Of a stretch of DNA of 64,000 nucleotides, positions 26,051-35,347 are shown one piece after another. The notes under the pieces were generated by a model, which ran no database searches, was not told the DNA's origin, and saw only the letters and a program-made list of their open reading frames with translations. How positions within the stretch are numbered: the stretch's first letter is position 1; each line of letters opens with the position of its first letter. The stretch comes from JACOMY01 sp046233115 (GTDB lineage: Bacteria > Pseudomonadota > Alphaproteobacteria > Kiloniellales > JACOMY01): NCBI GenBank assembly GCA_046233115.1, contig JBJXHM010000001.1:1165616-1229615 (forward strand), in the 5' to 3' direction. The position numbers and the translations under genes are program-made.

Positions 26051-27448
26051 ATGCAAACAACCCTCGCCATTGTCGGGCGCCCCAACGTGGGCAAGTCGAC
26101 GCTGTTCAACCGCCTAACCGGCCGGCGCTCGGCGCTGGTCGACGATCGGCCGGGCGTGACCCGAGATCGACGCACGGGCGAGGCTACCCTCTATGACCTT
26201 ACCTTCCGGGTGGTGGATACCGCCGGCCTGGAGGAGGCGCCGCCCGACAGCCTGGCCGGCCGGATGCGCGCCCAGTCGGAGCTGGCTGTGTCCGAGGCCG
26301 ACGTCGTGCTCTTCGTGGTCGACGCACGCGCCGGTCTGCTGCCCGACGACGAGCGCTTCGCCGCTTGGCTCAGGCGCTTGGGCAAGCCGGTGGTGCTGCT
26401 GGCCAACAAGTGCGAAGGCCAGGTTGCCGAAGCGCTGGCGGCCGAGGCCTATCGCCTGGGCCTGGGCGAGCCGATTGCCTTTTCCGCAGAGCACGGCCTG
26501 GGGCTCGGCGACCTGCATGCTGCGCTGGCCCCGCTCTTCGCGCAGCGCGAGCCGGAGCCTGCTGGGGAAGCGGAGGTCGAGGCAGCCGAGGTCAGTGAAG
26601 AGGACGAGGAGGAGGCACCACCGGAGGACAGCGGTCCGCTGCAGATGGTGGTGATCGGCCGGCCCAACGTGGGCAAGTCGACCCTGGTCAACCGCCTGAT
26701 CGGCGAGGAGCGTCTGCTGACCGGACCCGAGGCCGGCATTACCCGCGATTCCATCGCGCTCGACTGGGACTACCGCGGCAAGCCGATCCGCCTGATCGAC
26801 ACCGCGGGCCTGCGCCGCCGCGGCAAGATCACCGACGGCCTGGAACGCCTGGCCGGGGCCGACACCCGCCGCGCGCTGCGCTTCGCCCACGTCGCGGTGC
26901 TGCTGGTCGATGCGACGCAGGCGCTGGAACGTCAGGACCTGGCGATCGCCGAGAGCGTGATCGAGGAGGGCCGGGCGCTGGTGCTGGCCGTCAACAAGTG
27001 GGATCTGGTGGACGATCCGACCCGGGTGATGGCGGAGATCAAGCGCCGCGTCGAGCAGGCCTTGCCGCGGGTGCGTGGGCTGCCGGTGGTGACGCTCTCG
27101 GCCAAGACCGGCCGCGGGATCGCGCGCCTGCTGCCTGCCGTGGTGCAGCTCTACGAGGCCTGGAACCGGCGGATTCCGACCGCGCAGCTCAACCGCTTCC
27201 TGAACGACGCGGTGGAGCAGCATCCGCCGCCGGCGCCGCAGGGGCGGCGTATCCGGCTGAAGTACATGACCCAGGTGAAGAGCCGCCCGCCGACCTTCGC
27301 GATCTTCGCCAACCAGGCCGACGCGCTGCCGGAAAGCTATCTGCGCTACCTCGAAAACGGCCTGCGCGAGGTCTTCAAGCTCCAGGGGCCGCCGCTGCGG
27401 CTCAGGCTGCGCGGCGGCAAGAACCCCTACGCCGACAAGGAGCGGTGA
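26051..27448 (+). CDS. der: Ribosome biogenesis GTPase Der (EngA)
   Basis: A 465-residue GTPase for 50S subunit assembly with two tandem G domains. Both Walker A motifs are GRPNVGKST, at residues 9-17 and about 203-211, and a KH-like C-terminal domain follows (RPPTFAIFANQ). The linker between the G domains is acidic (EVSEEDEEEAPPEDSG). The gene is followed after 10 bp by the adenylate cyclase gene. AAGGAGG lies upstream of the ATG at 26051. Confidence 0.97.
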   Translation: MQTTLAIVGRPNVGKSTLFNRLTGRRSALVDDRPGVTRDRRTGEATLYDLTFRVVDTAGLEEAPPDSLAGRMRAQSELAVSEADVVLFVVDARAGLLPDDERFAAWLRRLGKPVVLLANKCEGQVAEALAAEAYRLGLGEPIAFSAEHGLGLGDLHAALAPLFAQREPEPAGEAEVEAAEVSEEDEEEAPPEDSGPLQMVVIGRPNVGKSTLVNRLIGEERLLTGPEAGITRDSIALDWDYRGKPIRLIDTAGLRRRGKITDGLERLAGADTRRALRFAHVAVLLVDATQALERQDLAIAESVIEEGRALVLAVNKWDLVDDPTRVMAEIKRRVEQALPRVRGLPVVTLSAKTGRGIARLLPAVVQLYEAWNRRIPTAQLNRFLNDAVEQHPPPAPQGRRIRLKYMTQVKSRPPTFAIFANQADALPESYLRYLENGLREVFKLQGPPLRLRLRGGKNPYADKER

Positions 27449-27458
27449 GCGCGGTGAG

Positions 27459-29333
27459 ATGACCCCCGAGACAGAGGCCAAGAAGCGACGCACCCTGTCC
27501 TTGTCGCGGACCATGACGCTTGGTCTGGCGATCCTGCTCCTGGTCTCGATCGGCGTCAGTTCCTGGGTCATCTGGTCGGCTGCGCGGCGCAACACCTACG
27601 ACCTGCTGGGCTCCGTCGCCCGCATCTCGGTCAACACCGTGGCGCAGGAGGTCGATTCCTATATCCAGGTCGCGCAGAAGCAGATCGGCTTCATCGCCCA
27701 GGTGATCGCCAGCGGCGAGGTCGGCAGCTATGACAGCGAGCGGCTGAAGGACATCATGTTGGGCTCGCTCGCCGCTGCACCGCAGGTCGATGCAGTCGCC
27801 TTCGTCCGGCCGGACTACAGCGTGCTTAGGGCCGAGCGCCGCAACGGCGTGCTGATCACCTATGTCGATAACTGGTCGAAACGGCCGGATGTCCGCGCCG
27901 CCATGGACAATGAGCGCGCGCTGGACGATCCGACCTGGCGCGCCATCGGCTACGTCGACGAGTTCGAGGGCACCTATGTCTTCCTCGCCGATGGGGTCCG
28001 ACGCCAGGGCAAGTTCGTAGGGCTCTTGTTCTCGGTGATCTCGACCCGGTCGCTGTCCGGCTTTCTCGCCGACCAAGATGCGGAGGGGCCGATGCACAGC
28101 TTCGTCCTGGTCAACCGGACCCAGGTCCTGGCGCATTCCAGCCTGGCCCAGGGCTATGCGGACGCCAGCGAGGCCAAGCCACTGCCGTCGATCGGGGAGA
28201 TCCACGATCCGCTGATCGCCTCGATCTGGGACAAGAGCGTCGACGACATGAGCGCCATTCTGGACGGCGAGGACATCACCGGGCGCATCGTCGAAGGCAA
28301 GGACCAGGACTACGTCTACCTCTACCGCAACCTCGCAGAGATCGGCCTGCCGGACTGGATCGTCGGCGTGGCGATCGAAAGCGGCGATATCGACCGACCC
28401 TATCAACGCCTGATCATGACCGGGCTGATCGGGGTCGGCATCCTGGTGCTGGCGATCGGTGTCGGGCTCTATATCGCCCGTGCAATCGTGCGCCCCCTGC
28501 GCAGCCTCGCCCAGGCCTCGCGTGCGGTGAGCGACCTGACCCTCGCCGGTATCGCACCGCTGCCGGAGAGCCGCTTTCGCGAGCTGGACGTGGCCTCGCG
28601 GGCCTTCAACACCATGGTCTCGGGCCTGCGCTGGTTCGAGACCTACGTGCCACGAAGCCTGGTGCTGCGCCTGATGCGGTCCGACGAGCGGGTGCAGTCC
28701 GAAGAGCGCCAGGTGACGGTGCTCTTCACCGACATCGTCGGCTTCACCGGGATCGGCTCTCAGCTCTCGCCGACGGATCTGGCGCAGTTGCTCAACCGAC
28801 ACTTCACCCTGCTGGCCGAGGCCATCGAGGCGGAGGAGGGAACAGTCGACAAGTACATCGGCGATTCGATCATGGCCTTCTGGGGTGCGCCGTTCGACCA
28901 GCCCGATCATGCCGAACGCGCCTGCCGGGCGGCCCTGGAGATGGCGCGCCTGGTGCAGGCGGAGAACCAGGCGCGTCGTGCACGGGGCGAGGAAATCATC
29001 CGCCTTCGTATCGGCCTGCACAGCGGGCAGGTGGTGGCCGGCAACATCGGTGCACCGGGCCGCGTCAACTACACGCTGATCGGCGACACGGTGAACAGTG
29101 CCCAGCGGCTGGAGGCCCTCGGCAAGGACGTCGATCCGGAGGCGGAGGTCATCGTGCTGCTGGGAGCGGAGACGCGACAGGCCCTGCCGCCGGGCTTCAC
29201 CGTGCTGGCGCGCGGCCTCTTCCGGCTTAGGGGGAGGGATCAGGCGATGGAGGTCTATCAGCTCCTGAGCGACGATGGCCCGATGCCGGAGGAGGCGCGG
29301 GTGACAGCACAGCAGGTCCCCACGGCCTCCTGA
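27459..29333 (+). CDS. Membrane-bound class III adenylate/guanylate cyclase
   Basis: A 624-residue sensor enzyme. A transmembrane helix (residues 18-40) precedes a large periplasmic Cache-like sensor region (about 45-315). A second helix (about 325-345), a HAMP linker and the C-terminal cyclase domain from about residue 420 follow. The first metal-binding aspartate is in VTVLFTDIVGFT and the second lies in the DKYIGDSIMAFWG motif. The product is probably cAMP, but guanylate cyclase activity cannot be excluded. It starts 10 bp after der. The sensed ligand is unknown. Confidence 0.9.
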   Translation: MTPETEAKKRRTLSLSRTMTLGLAILLLVSIGVSSWVIWSAARRNTYDLLGSVARISVNTVAQEVDSYIQVAQKQIGFIAQVIASGEVGSYDSERLKDIMLGSLAAAPQVDAVAFVRPDYSVLRAERRNGVLITYVDNWSKRPDVRAAMDNERALDDPTWRAIGYVDEFEGTYVFLADGVRRQGKFVGLLFSVISTRSLSGFLADQDAEGPMHSFVLVNRTQVLAHSSLAQGYADASEAKPLPSIGEIHDPLIASIWDKSVDDMSAILDGEDITGRIVEGKDQDYVYLYRNLAEIGLPDWIVGVAIESGDIDRPYQRLIMTGLIGVGILVLAIGVGLYIARAIVRPLRSLAQASRAVSDLTLAGIAPLPESRFRELDVASRAFNTMVSGLRWFETYVPRSLVLRLMRSDERVQSEERQVTVLFTDIVGFTGIGSQLSPTDLAQLLNRHFTLLAEAIEAEEGTVDKYIGDSIMAFWGAPFDQPDHAERACRAALEMARLVQAENQARRARGEEIIRLRIGLHSGQVVAGNIGAPGRVNYTLIGDTVNSAQRLEALGKDVDPEAEVIVLLGAETRQALPPGFTVLARGLFRLRGRDQAMEVYQLLSDDGPMPEEARVTAQQVPTAS

Positions 29334-29851
29334 CCGCAAGACCCCGATTCGGCCGGTACGTTGGCGCGTGCTCCCGGTACCCTATTCCTGTTCGGGCTCG
29401 TCGGCCGCTGCCGGTCCGACAACGCAGGGCTGGCCGCGCATTCTGTGATCACATATAGTGCGGGTGCGACGGAACGCGCTGCCTCGTTGGCGTTCGGCAG
29501 CCGCGCGTCGACTGCTTGAGAGGCTCCTTGTCATGAGGAATTTCTCCCGCTGAGCTGCATAATATCTATGTGGTTTCTGATATTTATGACGGTAGAGAGC
29601 CTAATTTTGCTCGAAAAGTGACCAGGCTGCGTACGGGATCGGCAAAGTTTTGAAATGCCTACTCTGTGAGCGTGATCTCTTGACAAGGTCCTGGCCCCTG
29701 AAACAGGCTTGCGCTGAGGGGTCGAGACAGGAAGCCGCCGATCCTTCGTCAAAGGTGATCTCGGAGGAGAGAAGACCTCCGGGCGGGGCGCTGCCGGATC
29801 TATCCTGCGGCGGTTTTCGGGGCTCTTGCTCCGGTCAACGGGGATGCCGTG
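29334..29851. other. 518-bp intergenic region upstream of urea-type importer
   Basis: No convincing gene lies here. The middle part (about 29550-29640) is notably AT-rich for this genome and probably contains the operon promoter. TTGACA is present at 29680-29685 but has no good -10 at the right distance. A GGAGG/CCTCC hairpin (29763-29780) lies in the presumed leader. No nitrogen-type (sigma-54) promoter with correct spacing was found. Confidence 0.45.
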
Positions 29852-30736
29852 ATGGATGCTGCCATTAAGCTGGTGTTCGATATTCTGGCCTTCGCATCCA
29901 TCATGGTTCTGGTGGTGTCGGGCCTGGCCGTGATCGCCAGCTTGATGGGCATCTTCAACCTGGGGCATGGCGAGTTCGTGCTGCTGGGGGCCTATACGGT
30001 CTACCTGTTCCGCGGCGAAGGCCTGCCCGAGTGGAGCGGCATGCTGGCCGCGCCGATCCTGGTCGGCATCTTCGGACTGCTGATCGAGATCACGGCGATC
30101 CGAAGGCTCTATCGAAGTCCGGTGACGGCCATGCTGGCCACCTACGCCATCGGACTCATCATTCGCGAGGTCGTGCGCGGCCTGATCGGCGGCCAGTACT
30201 ATTCCATCGACGAGCCCATTCCCGGCGCCTTCGAGATCGGCGGCATCAACTTCTCGATCTGGCGCAGTGTGATCATCCTGATCACCATCGGAGTCATGGC
30301 CGGCTGCTATCTGCTGCTGACCCGCACCACGATCGGCCTGCAGGTGCGCGGCGCGCTTGAGAACCCGGGTCTTGCCCGTGCCTCCGGCGTTTCCACCACC
30401 CGGCTCTATTCCATGACCTTCGCCTTCGGTGCGGCCTTGGCCGGGCTCGCCGGCGCCCTCATGGTGCCGCTCTTCTCGCTCTCGGCCGATCTCGGCGTGC
30501 GCTTCCTGGTGCAGGCCTTCCTCTCGGTCATGCTGGGCGGGGTGGGGAGCTTCGAGGGACCGGTGCTGGGGGCGGCGATGATCGGCTCCATGGTGCCTGG
30601 GTTCCAGTGGTTGCGTGAGATTCCGGGCGTTGCGGTAACCGTCTCCCCGGTCTTCGCGGAGGTCCTGGTTTTCGTCGTGGCGCTTACGATCGTGAAGTTC
30701 AGACCCAATGGACTCATCAACAAAGGAAGGATCTGA
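29852..30736 (+). CDS. urtB: Urea/branched-chain-type ABC permease (UrtB/LivH family)
   Basis: A 294-residue inner-membrane permease with about eight hydrophobic segments and the LivH/UrtB hallmarks ASLMGIFNLGHGEF and YAIGLIIREVVRGL. The second half has VSTTRLYSMTFAFGAALAGLAGAL. The ATG at 29852 follows an in-frame GTG at 29849. Its position ahead of the binding-protein gene departs from the usual urtA-B-C-D-E order. A urea or small-amide substrate is inferred from the downstream urease genes. Confidence 0.85.
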   Translation: MDAAIKLVFDILAFASIMVLVVSGLAVIASLMGIFNLGHGEFVLLGAYTVYLFRGEGLPEWSGMLAAPILVGIFGLLIEITAIRRLYRSPVTAMLATYAIGLIIREVVRGLIGGQYYSIDEPIPGAFEIGGINFSIWRSVIILITIGVMAGCYLLLTRTTIGLQVRGALENPGLARASGVSTTRLYSMTFAFGAALAGLAGALMVPLFSLSADLGVRFLVQAFLSVMLGGVGSFEGPVLGAAMIGSMVPGFQWLREIPGVAVTVSPVFAEVLVFVVALTIVKFRPNGLINKGRI

Positions 30737-30739
30737 AAT

Positions 30740-31966
30740 ATGACCAGTCAGAGCAGGGACGTCAGTCGGCGCGGTTTTCTGAAAGGCGCATCCGCCTTGA
30801 CCGCCGCCGGATGGGCAGCCGCAGGGACCTCCTGGGTATTGCGGCCTGAGTGGGCGCATGCCGAGGGCCCGATCAAGATGGGGATCGCCACCGACATCAC
30901 CGGCGCCATCGCGCCAGGTGGCAATTCGAACTGGCAGGTAGCCCAGTTCACCGTGAAGAAGATCAACGACGGCGGCGGGATCCTCGGCCGTCCGGTCGAG
31001 CTCTACCTGGAGGACACCGCCTCCGATCCGGGTGTGGCGGTCGGCAACGTGCGCCGCTTGATCCAGGAGGCCAAGGTCGACGTCGTGCTGGGCGGCATCA
31101 CCAGCGCCATGCGCGAGGCGATCAAGAACCCCATCGTGCGCCGCGGCAAGACGCTCTACCTCTATCCGCAGCTCTACGAAGGCCAGGAGTGCACGCCGAT
31201 GCTCTGGTGCACCGGGCCCACGCCGGCGCAGCAGTGTTCCGAGCTTCTGCCCTACCTGATCAAGCAGGGTAACAAGCGCTTCGCCATGCCCTCGGCCAAC
31301 TACATCTGGCCGCAGCTGCTCAACGCCTGGGCGCGCCGGGTGATCGAGGAGAACGGCGGCGAGATCGTCTTCGAGGAGTACTACCCGCTCGACCAGCTGG
31401 AGTACTCGGCGACGGTGGCGAAGATCATGAATGAGGGCGTGGACCACGTCTTCAACACGGTGATCCCGCCGGGCCTGCAGGCCTTCACCAAGCAGCTCTA
31501 CGAGGCCGGCTTCCAGGACAAGGGCGGCACCTCCTCTTGTGTCTACTTCGACGAGAACGCGGTGAACTACGTGCCCCAGCGCGAGCTGGAGGGGGTCTAC
31601 TCCTGCCTCGACTGGTTCCACACCGTGAAGGATCCCTTCAGCGAGCAGCTGCTGGCCGAGTACGCCGAGATGTTCCCGGACACCAAGTACCTCTTCTCGG
31701 CCGGCACCGGTTCGACCGGCATGTACCGCGGCATCAAGCTCTACGAGCAGTCGGTAATCGCGACCAACGGCGACCTGGATCGCGATGCGGTGGCAGCCGC
31801 CCTGGACAGCGCCTCGATCCCGGAAGGGCCGGGCGGTCCGGCCAAGGTGGTGCCGGGCAGCGGCCACGTGGCGATGAACATGTATGTCGCCCGTGCCAAG
31901 GGCGGTGTCTGGGACATCATCTCTGAAGCCAAGATGGTCGACCCCGACGAGTGCGGCGAGACCTGA
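30740..31966 (+). CDS. urtA: Urea/amide-type ABC substrate-binding protein (UrtA/AmiC-like)
   Basis: A 408-residue periplasmic binding protein with a Tat signal peptide (SRRGFLKGASALTAAG, cleaved after AHA near residue 41). The mature part starts IKMGIATDITGAIA, a Peripla_BP_6 fold. The segment YEGQECTPMLWCTGPTPAQQ matches the region of UrtA and amidase regulators that lines the ligand pocket. It starts 3 bp after the permease stop codon. Two cysteines (EC and WC) near residues 151-157 may pair. Urea is the likely class of ligand; a substituted urea or amide is possible. Confidence 0.82.
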   Translation: MTSQSRDVSRRGFLKGASALTAAGWAAAGTSWVLRPEWAHAEGPIKMGIATDITGAIAPGGNSNWQVAQFTVKKINDGGGILGRPVELYLEDTASDPGVAVGNVRRLIQEAKVDVVLGGITSAMREAIKNPIVRRGKTLYLYPQLYEGQECTPMLWCTGPTPAQQCSELLPYLIKQGNKRFAMPSANYIWPQLLNAWARRVIEENGGEIVFEEYYPLDQLEYSATVAKIMNEGVDHVFNTVIPPGLQAFTKQLYEAGFQDKGGTSSCVYFDENAVNYVPQRELEGVYSCLDWFHTVKDPFSEQLLAEYAEMFPDTKYLFSAGTGSTGMYRGIKLYEQSVIATNGDLDRDAVAAALDSASIPEGPGGPAKVVPGSGHVAMNMYVARAKGGVWDIISEAKMVDPDECGET

Positions 31967-32049
31967 TGACCCGGCCTGCGCGGCGCGACGGTGCCGCGCA
32001 GGCCACCCTTTCAGCAATCCCTCTGGCGTTGAGCGCGGTGTAGGAGGCC

Positions 32050-33084
32050 ATGACGGCACTGGAACGAAGCGACAGCCGGCGCACACGTCCCCTGCGGGTG
32101 ATCCCGATCATCGAGGTGGCGTTGCTGGCCTTCCTGCTGGTCCTGCCGACCTTTGCGTCGGACTTCCACACCATCATCATCACCCGCATGCTGCTGCTCT
32201 GCCTGCTGGCGATCAGCTTCGATCTCTGCTGGGGCTACTCCGGCATCATGACCTTCGGCCAGGCGCTGTTCTTCGGCATGGCCGGCTACGTCATCGCCTT
32301 GCTGGCCAACAAGGCCGAGTTCGTGCAGATCTGGGGCATCGTGCCGATCGGGATGGTGGTGGGCCTGCTGGTCTCGCTCTTCATCGGCTGGTTCCTGCTG
32401 CTGGGCAAGCGTACGCCGACCATTATCTTCGTGGCGCTTGGCACCCTGACCGCTTCCTACGCGGCCGAACGTATGGTCGCCGGCTGGCAGTGGGTGGGCG
32501 CCGGCAACGGCATGTCGATCTACGACTTCCTGAAGTTCGGCAGCTACGAGATCGAGCCCGGCCAGCTCTTCTACTACATCGCGCTGGGCTTTCTGCTGCT
32601 GGGCTACCTTGCCAGCCGCTGGCTGGTGCGCTCGCAGTTCGGCCTGGTCCTGGCCGGCATGCGCCAGAACGAGGAGCGCCTGGCCTTTTTCGGCTACCGG
32701 GTGCAGGCCTTCAAGGCCCTGGTCTTCTGCTTCGCCGGCATGCTTGCGGGCCTCGCCGGTTCGCTCTACGCCCACCACGAGGGCTTCATCGGCCCGGCCA
32801 GCATGGGTATCGGGCTCTCCACCTTCGCGGTGCTCTATGCGCTCTTCGGCGGCGTCGGCACGCTGATCGGCCCGATCCTGGGGGTGGGCGCGATCGAGAC
32901 CATCGCCTTCGTGCTGTCCGACCAGGACGAGATCAAGAACTACTGGCCGGTGATCCTGGGGGTCATCATGCTGGTGGTGGTGGCCTATCGCCCGACCGGC
33001 ATCCTGGGTTTGTTCGTCAGCGAGCGCGAACGCATCGGTACCTTCGGGTCGGCACGCAAAGGAGGTCGCGGTGGCGCTGCTTGA
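32050..33084 (+). CDS. urtC: Urea/branched-chain-type ABC permease (UrtC/LivM family)
   Basis: A 344-residue second permease with about nine hydrophobic segments. Family stretches are ISFDLCWGYSGIMTFGQALFFG near the start and AFKALVFCFAGMLAGLAGSLYAHHEGF in the middle. AGGAGG lies directly upstream of the ATG. Its 3' end overlaps the ATPase gene by 14 bp. Confidence 0.86.
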   Translation: MTALERSDSRRTRPLRVIPIIEVALLAFLLVLPTFASDFHTIIITRMLLLCLLAISFDLCWGYSGIMTFGQALFFGMAGYVIALLANKAEFVQIWGIVPIGMVVGLLVSLFIGWFLLLGKRTPTIIFVALGTLTASYAAERMVAGWQWVGAGNGMSIYDFLKFGSYEIEPGQLFYYIALGFLLLGYLASRWLVRSQFGLVLAGMRQNEERLAFFGYRVQAFKALVFCFAGMLAGLAGSLYAHHEGFIGPASMGIGLSTFAVLYALFGGVGTLIGPILGVGAIETIAFVLSDQDEIKNYWPVILGVIMLVVVAYRPTGILGLFVSERERIGTFGSARKGGRGGAA

Positions 33085-33805
33085 GGTTCGCGGCGTCGGC
33101 AAGACCTTCGGTGCCTTGCGCGCGCTGGGCGGCGTTGACGTCGATGTCGCCGCCGGCAGCTTCCACGGCCTGATCGGGCCCAACGGCTCCGGCAAGTCCA
33201 CGCTTCTGAAGGCGATCGCCGGCGCCCACTTCGCGGACGAGGGCAGCATCGTCTTCGACGGCACCGACATCACCCGGGCCCGGCCGGCCGATCGCTCGCG
33301 CCTGGGGCTCAGCCTGAAGTTCCAGATCACTGCGGTGCTGCCGGAGCTCTCGGTCTATGACAACGTCTTGCTGGCCCTGCAGGCGCACAGCTCGATCTGG
33401 GACCTGCTACGCTCGCGTACGAAGGCGCGCCTGCACGACGAGGTGATGACGGCGCTGGAACGCTTCCGGCTGGCCGACAAGGCCGACGACCTGGCCGGAG
33501 AGCTCAGCCACGGTGAGCAGCAGTGGCTGGAGATCGCGATGTCGCTGACCCAGAACCCCAAGCTGCTGCTGCTGGACGAGCCGACCGGCGGCATGAGCCC
33601 GGAGGAGCGGCGCGTCACCGGTGAACTGCTGATGCCGATCAAGAGCCACTGTGCGCTGGTGATCGTCGAGCATGACCTCGATTTCATCAAGGACATCTGC
33701 GACCACCTGACGGTGCTGGACTCCGGCAAGGTCCTCGACGACGGCACCGTCGCCGAGATCGAACGCTCGCAGAAGGTACAGGAGGTCTATACCACCCGTG
33801 TCTGA
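33071..33805 (+). CDS. urtD: Urea-type ABC transporter ATPase (UrtD/LivG family)
   Basis: A 244-residue ATPase starting at GTG 33071. Walker A GPNGSGKST (residues 36-44), the signature LSHGEQQWLEIAM and Walker B LLLLDEPTGG are complete. The LSLKFQITAVLPELSVYDNV stretch matches UrtD more than LivG. It overlaps urtC by 14 bp and urtE by 8 bp. Confidence 0.88.
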   Translation: MALLEVRGVGKTFGALRALGGVDVDVAAGSFHGLIGPNGSGKSTLLKAIAGAHFADEGSIVFDGTDITRARPADRSRLGLSLKFQITAVLPELSVYDNVLLALQAHSSIWDLLRSRTKARLHDEVMTALERFRLADKADDLAGELSHGEQQWLEIAMSLTQNPKLLLLDEPTGGMSPEERRVTGELLMPIKSHCALVIVEHDLDFIKDICDHLTVLDSGKVLDDGTVAEIERSQKVQEVYTTRV

Positions 33806-34499
33806 CGCTCCTCTGCTCAAGGTGGACGGCCTCTCGTCCGGCTACGGCCGCAGCCAGGTACTCTTCGACATCTCGATGCAGGCGGCCCACAACGGCGGCA
33901 TCGCCATCCTGGGACGCAATGGGGCAGGGAAGACCACCCTGCTGAAGACCCTGATCGGCGAGATCAAGCCGATGCGGGGCGCCATCGAGTTCGACGGCGC
34001 CCAGGCCAACGGCCTCGATACCCAGAAGCGGGTGCTGCGCGGCATGGGCTACGTGCCGCAGGAACAGGCCGTCTTCGGCGGCCTGACGGTGCGCGAGAAC
34101 CTGGCGCTGGGTGCGGTCACCAAGAAGGACAAGTCGGGGATCGACATGGTCCTGGACTTCTTCCCCAAGCTCTCGCAGCGCATGGGGCAGCAGGCCGGCA
34201 CGCTCTCCGGCGGCGAGCGCAAGATGCTGGCGATCGGTCGGGCGCTGCTCGGCGAGCCCAGCCTGCTGATGCTGGACGAGCCGACCGAGGGCGTCTGGGT
34301 CGGCGTGATCGAGGAGATCGCCGAACGCCTGCGCTTGCTGACGCAGACGATGAGCATCATCATCGTCGAGCAGCATGTGGAGTTGGCGCTCAGGGTCGCA
34401 GACTATGCCTATGTGATGGATCGCGGCCACATCGCGATGCAGGGGCCGGCCGAGAGCGTTCGCGACGATCCCATGCTGCTGCGCTACCTGGCCCCTTAG
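33798..34499 (+). CDS. urtE: Urea-type ABC transporter ATPase (UrtE/LivF family)
   Basis: A 233-residue ATPase starting at GTG 33798, with Walker A GRNGAGKTT, signature LSGGERKMLAIGRAL and Walker B LMLDEPTEGVW. EPTEG(I/V) followed by a hydrophobic or aromatic residue is typical of UrtE. The TAG stop codon lies inside the left arm of an intergenic palindrome that starts at 34497. Confidence 0.88.
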   Translation: MSDAPLLKVDGLSSGYGRSQVLFDISMQAAHNGGIAILGRNGAGKTTLLKTLIGEIKPMRGAIEFDGAQANGLDTQKRVLRGMGYVPQEQAVFGGLTVRENLALGAVTKKDKSGIDMVLDFFPKLSQRMGQQAGTLSGGERKMLAIGRALLGEPSLLMLDEPTEGVWVGVIEEIAERLRLLTQTMSIIIVEQHVELALRVADYAYVMDRGHIAMQGPAESVRDDPMLLRYLAP

Positions 34500-34613
34500 A
34501 GCAGGATGGCGTCAAATCGGAAAGATCTGCCGTCTGAATCCTGCTCTACACGTTTGAAAGATAGAGTAGATTCACGTAATCAGGTGAACTCACCTCAGTA
34601 CGATCTGCTCTAG
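34497..34613. repeat. Double palindromic intergenic repeat element
   Basis: The first unit is a perfect 11-bp inverted repeat (TAGAGCAGGAT at 34497-34507, ATCCTGCTCTA at 34538-34548). A related second unit follows (TAGAGTAGAT at 34562-34571, ATCTGCTCTA at 34603-34612), and a third nested palindrome AGGTGA-AC-TCACCT lies at 34582-34595. The TAGAGCA...TGCTCTA ends resemble extragenic palindromes common in alphaproteobacterial genomes. It lies between the importer genes and the urease genes, and overlaps the urtE stop codon. Confidence 0.8.
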
Positions 34614-34657
34614 GGCAGGACGCAGGGACGGGGTGGCAGGCGAGGAGGCCGGGTAGC

Positions 34658-35341
34658 ATGAATCTCTCTCCAACCGAGCTGGAGCGGCTGACCATCTTCA
34701 CCGCGGCGGAGCTGGCCCGGCGCTATCGCGCCGAGGGCATCCGCCTCAGCCAGCCGGAGGCGATCGCGCTGATCAGCGACGAGATCATCACCGCCGCCCG
34801 CAAGGGGCTCACGGTGCCGGAGTTGGTCGAGCTCGGCCACGGCCTGCTCGGCCCCGACGAGGTGCAGCCCGGCGTCGGCGCCATGACCCCGGTGATCTCC
34901 GTCGAGGTGCAGTTGCCGGAGGGAACCAAGCTGGTGACCCTCTTCTCGCCGATCGACCCCGGGCCGGGAGACATGACCCCCGGCGAGCTGATCGCCGAGG
35001 AGGGCGAGATCGAGATCAACGACGGCCGTGAGCGGCAGGCCCTGACGGTGGTCAACCGCGGCGACCGTACGGTGCAGGTGCGTAGTCACGCCCACTTCTT
35101 CGAGGTCAATCCGGATCTGGACTTCGATCGCGCCAAGGCCTTCGGCTTTCGCCTCGACGTGCCTTCCGGCACCGGCCATCGCTTCGATCCCGGCATCGCC
35201 AAGGAGGTGCAGCTCGTCGCCATCGGCGGCAGCGGCGACGTCTTCGGCTTCGGCGGGCTGACCGACGGCAATGTCCACGATCCCGCGGTACGTGCGCGCG
35301 CCATAGAAAAGGCCCGCGCGCTTGGCTATCGGGGAGTCTAG
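34658..35341 (+). CDS. ureAB: Urease gamma-beta fusion subunit
   Basis: A 227-residue protein joining the urease gamma subunit (residues 1 to about 100: LSPTELERLTIFTAAELARRYRAEG, VPELVELG) to the beta subunit (from about 115: GELIAEEGEIEINDGRERQALTVVNRGDR, VRSHAHFFEVN). The linker is short. Fused gamma-beta urease subunits are known in several bacterial lineages. The ATG at 34658 was chosen because the gamma domain begins there. It is 6 bp upstream of ureC. Confidence 0.92.
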   Translation: MNLSPTELERLTIFTAAELARRYRAEGIRLSQPEAIALISDEIITAARKGLTVPELVELGHGLLGPDEVQPGVGAMTPVISVEVQLPEGTKLVTLFSPIDPGPGDMTPGELIAEEGEIEINDGRERQALTVVNRGDRTVQVRSHAHFFEVNPDLDFDRAKAFGFRLDVPSGTGHRFDPGIAKEVQLVAIGGSGDVFGFGGLTDGNVHDPAVRARAIEKARALGYRGV

Positions 35342-35347
35342 GACGCC

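Noticed and set aside
27402..29339. Long antisense frame across the adenylate cyclase gene
   Set aside because: The plus strand encodes a complete sensor-HAMP-cyclase protein; the antisense has no motif.
29680..29720. Sigma-54 promoter (TGGC...TTGC) before the urea-type importer
   Set aside because: The GG and GC dinucleotides are 16 bp apart rather than the required 10.
29531..32086. Very long antisense open frame (over 800 codons) across the urea-type importer
   Set aside because: It lies opposite well-supported urtB/urtA genes and is His/Arg/Gly-rich with no family resemblance, as expected from a GC-rich shadow frame.
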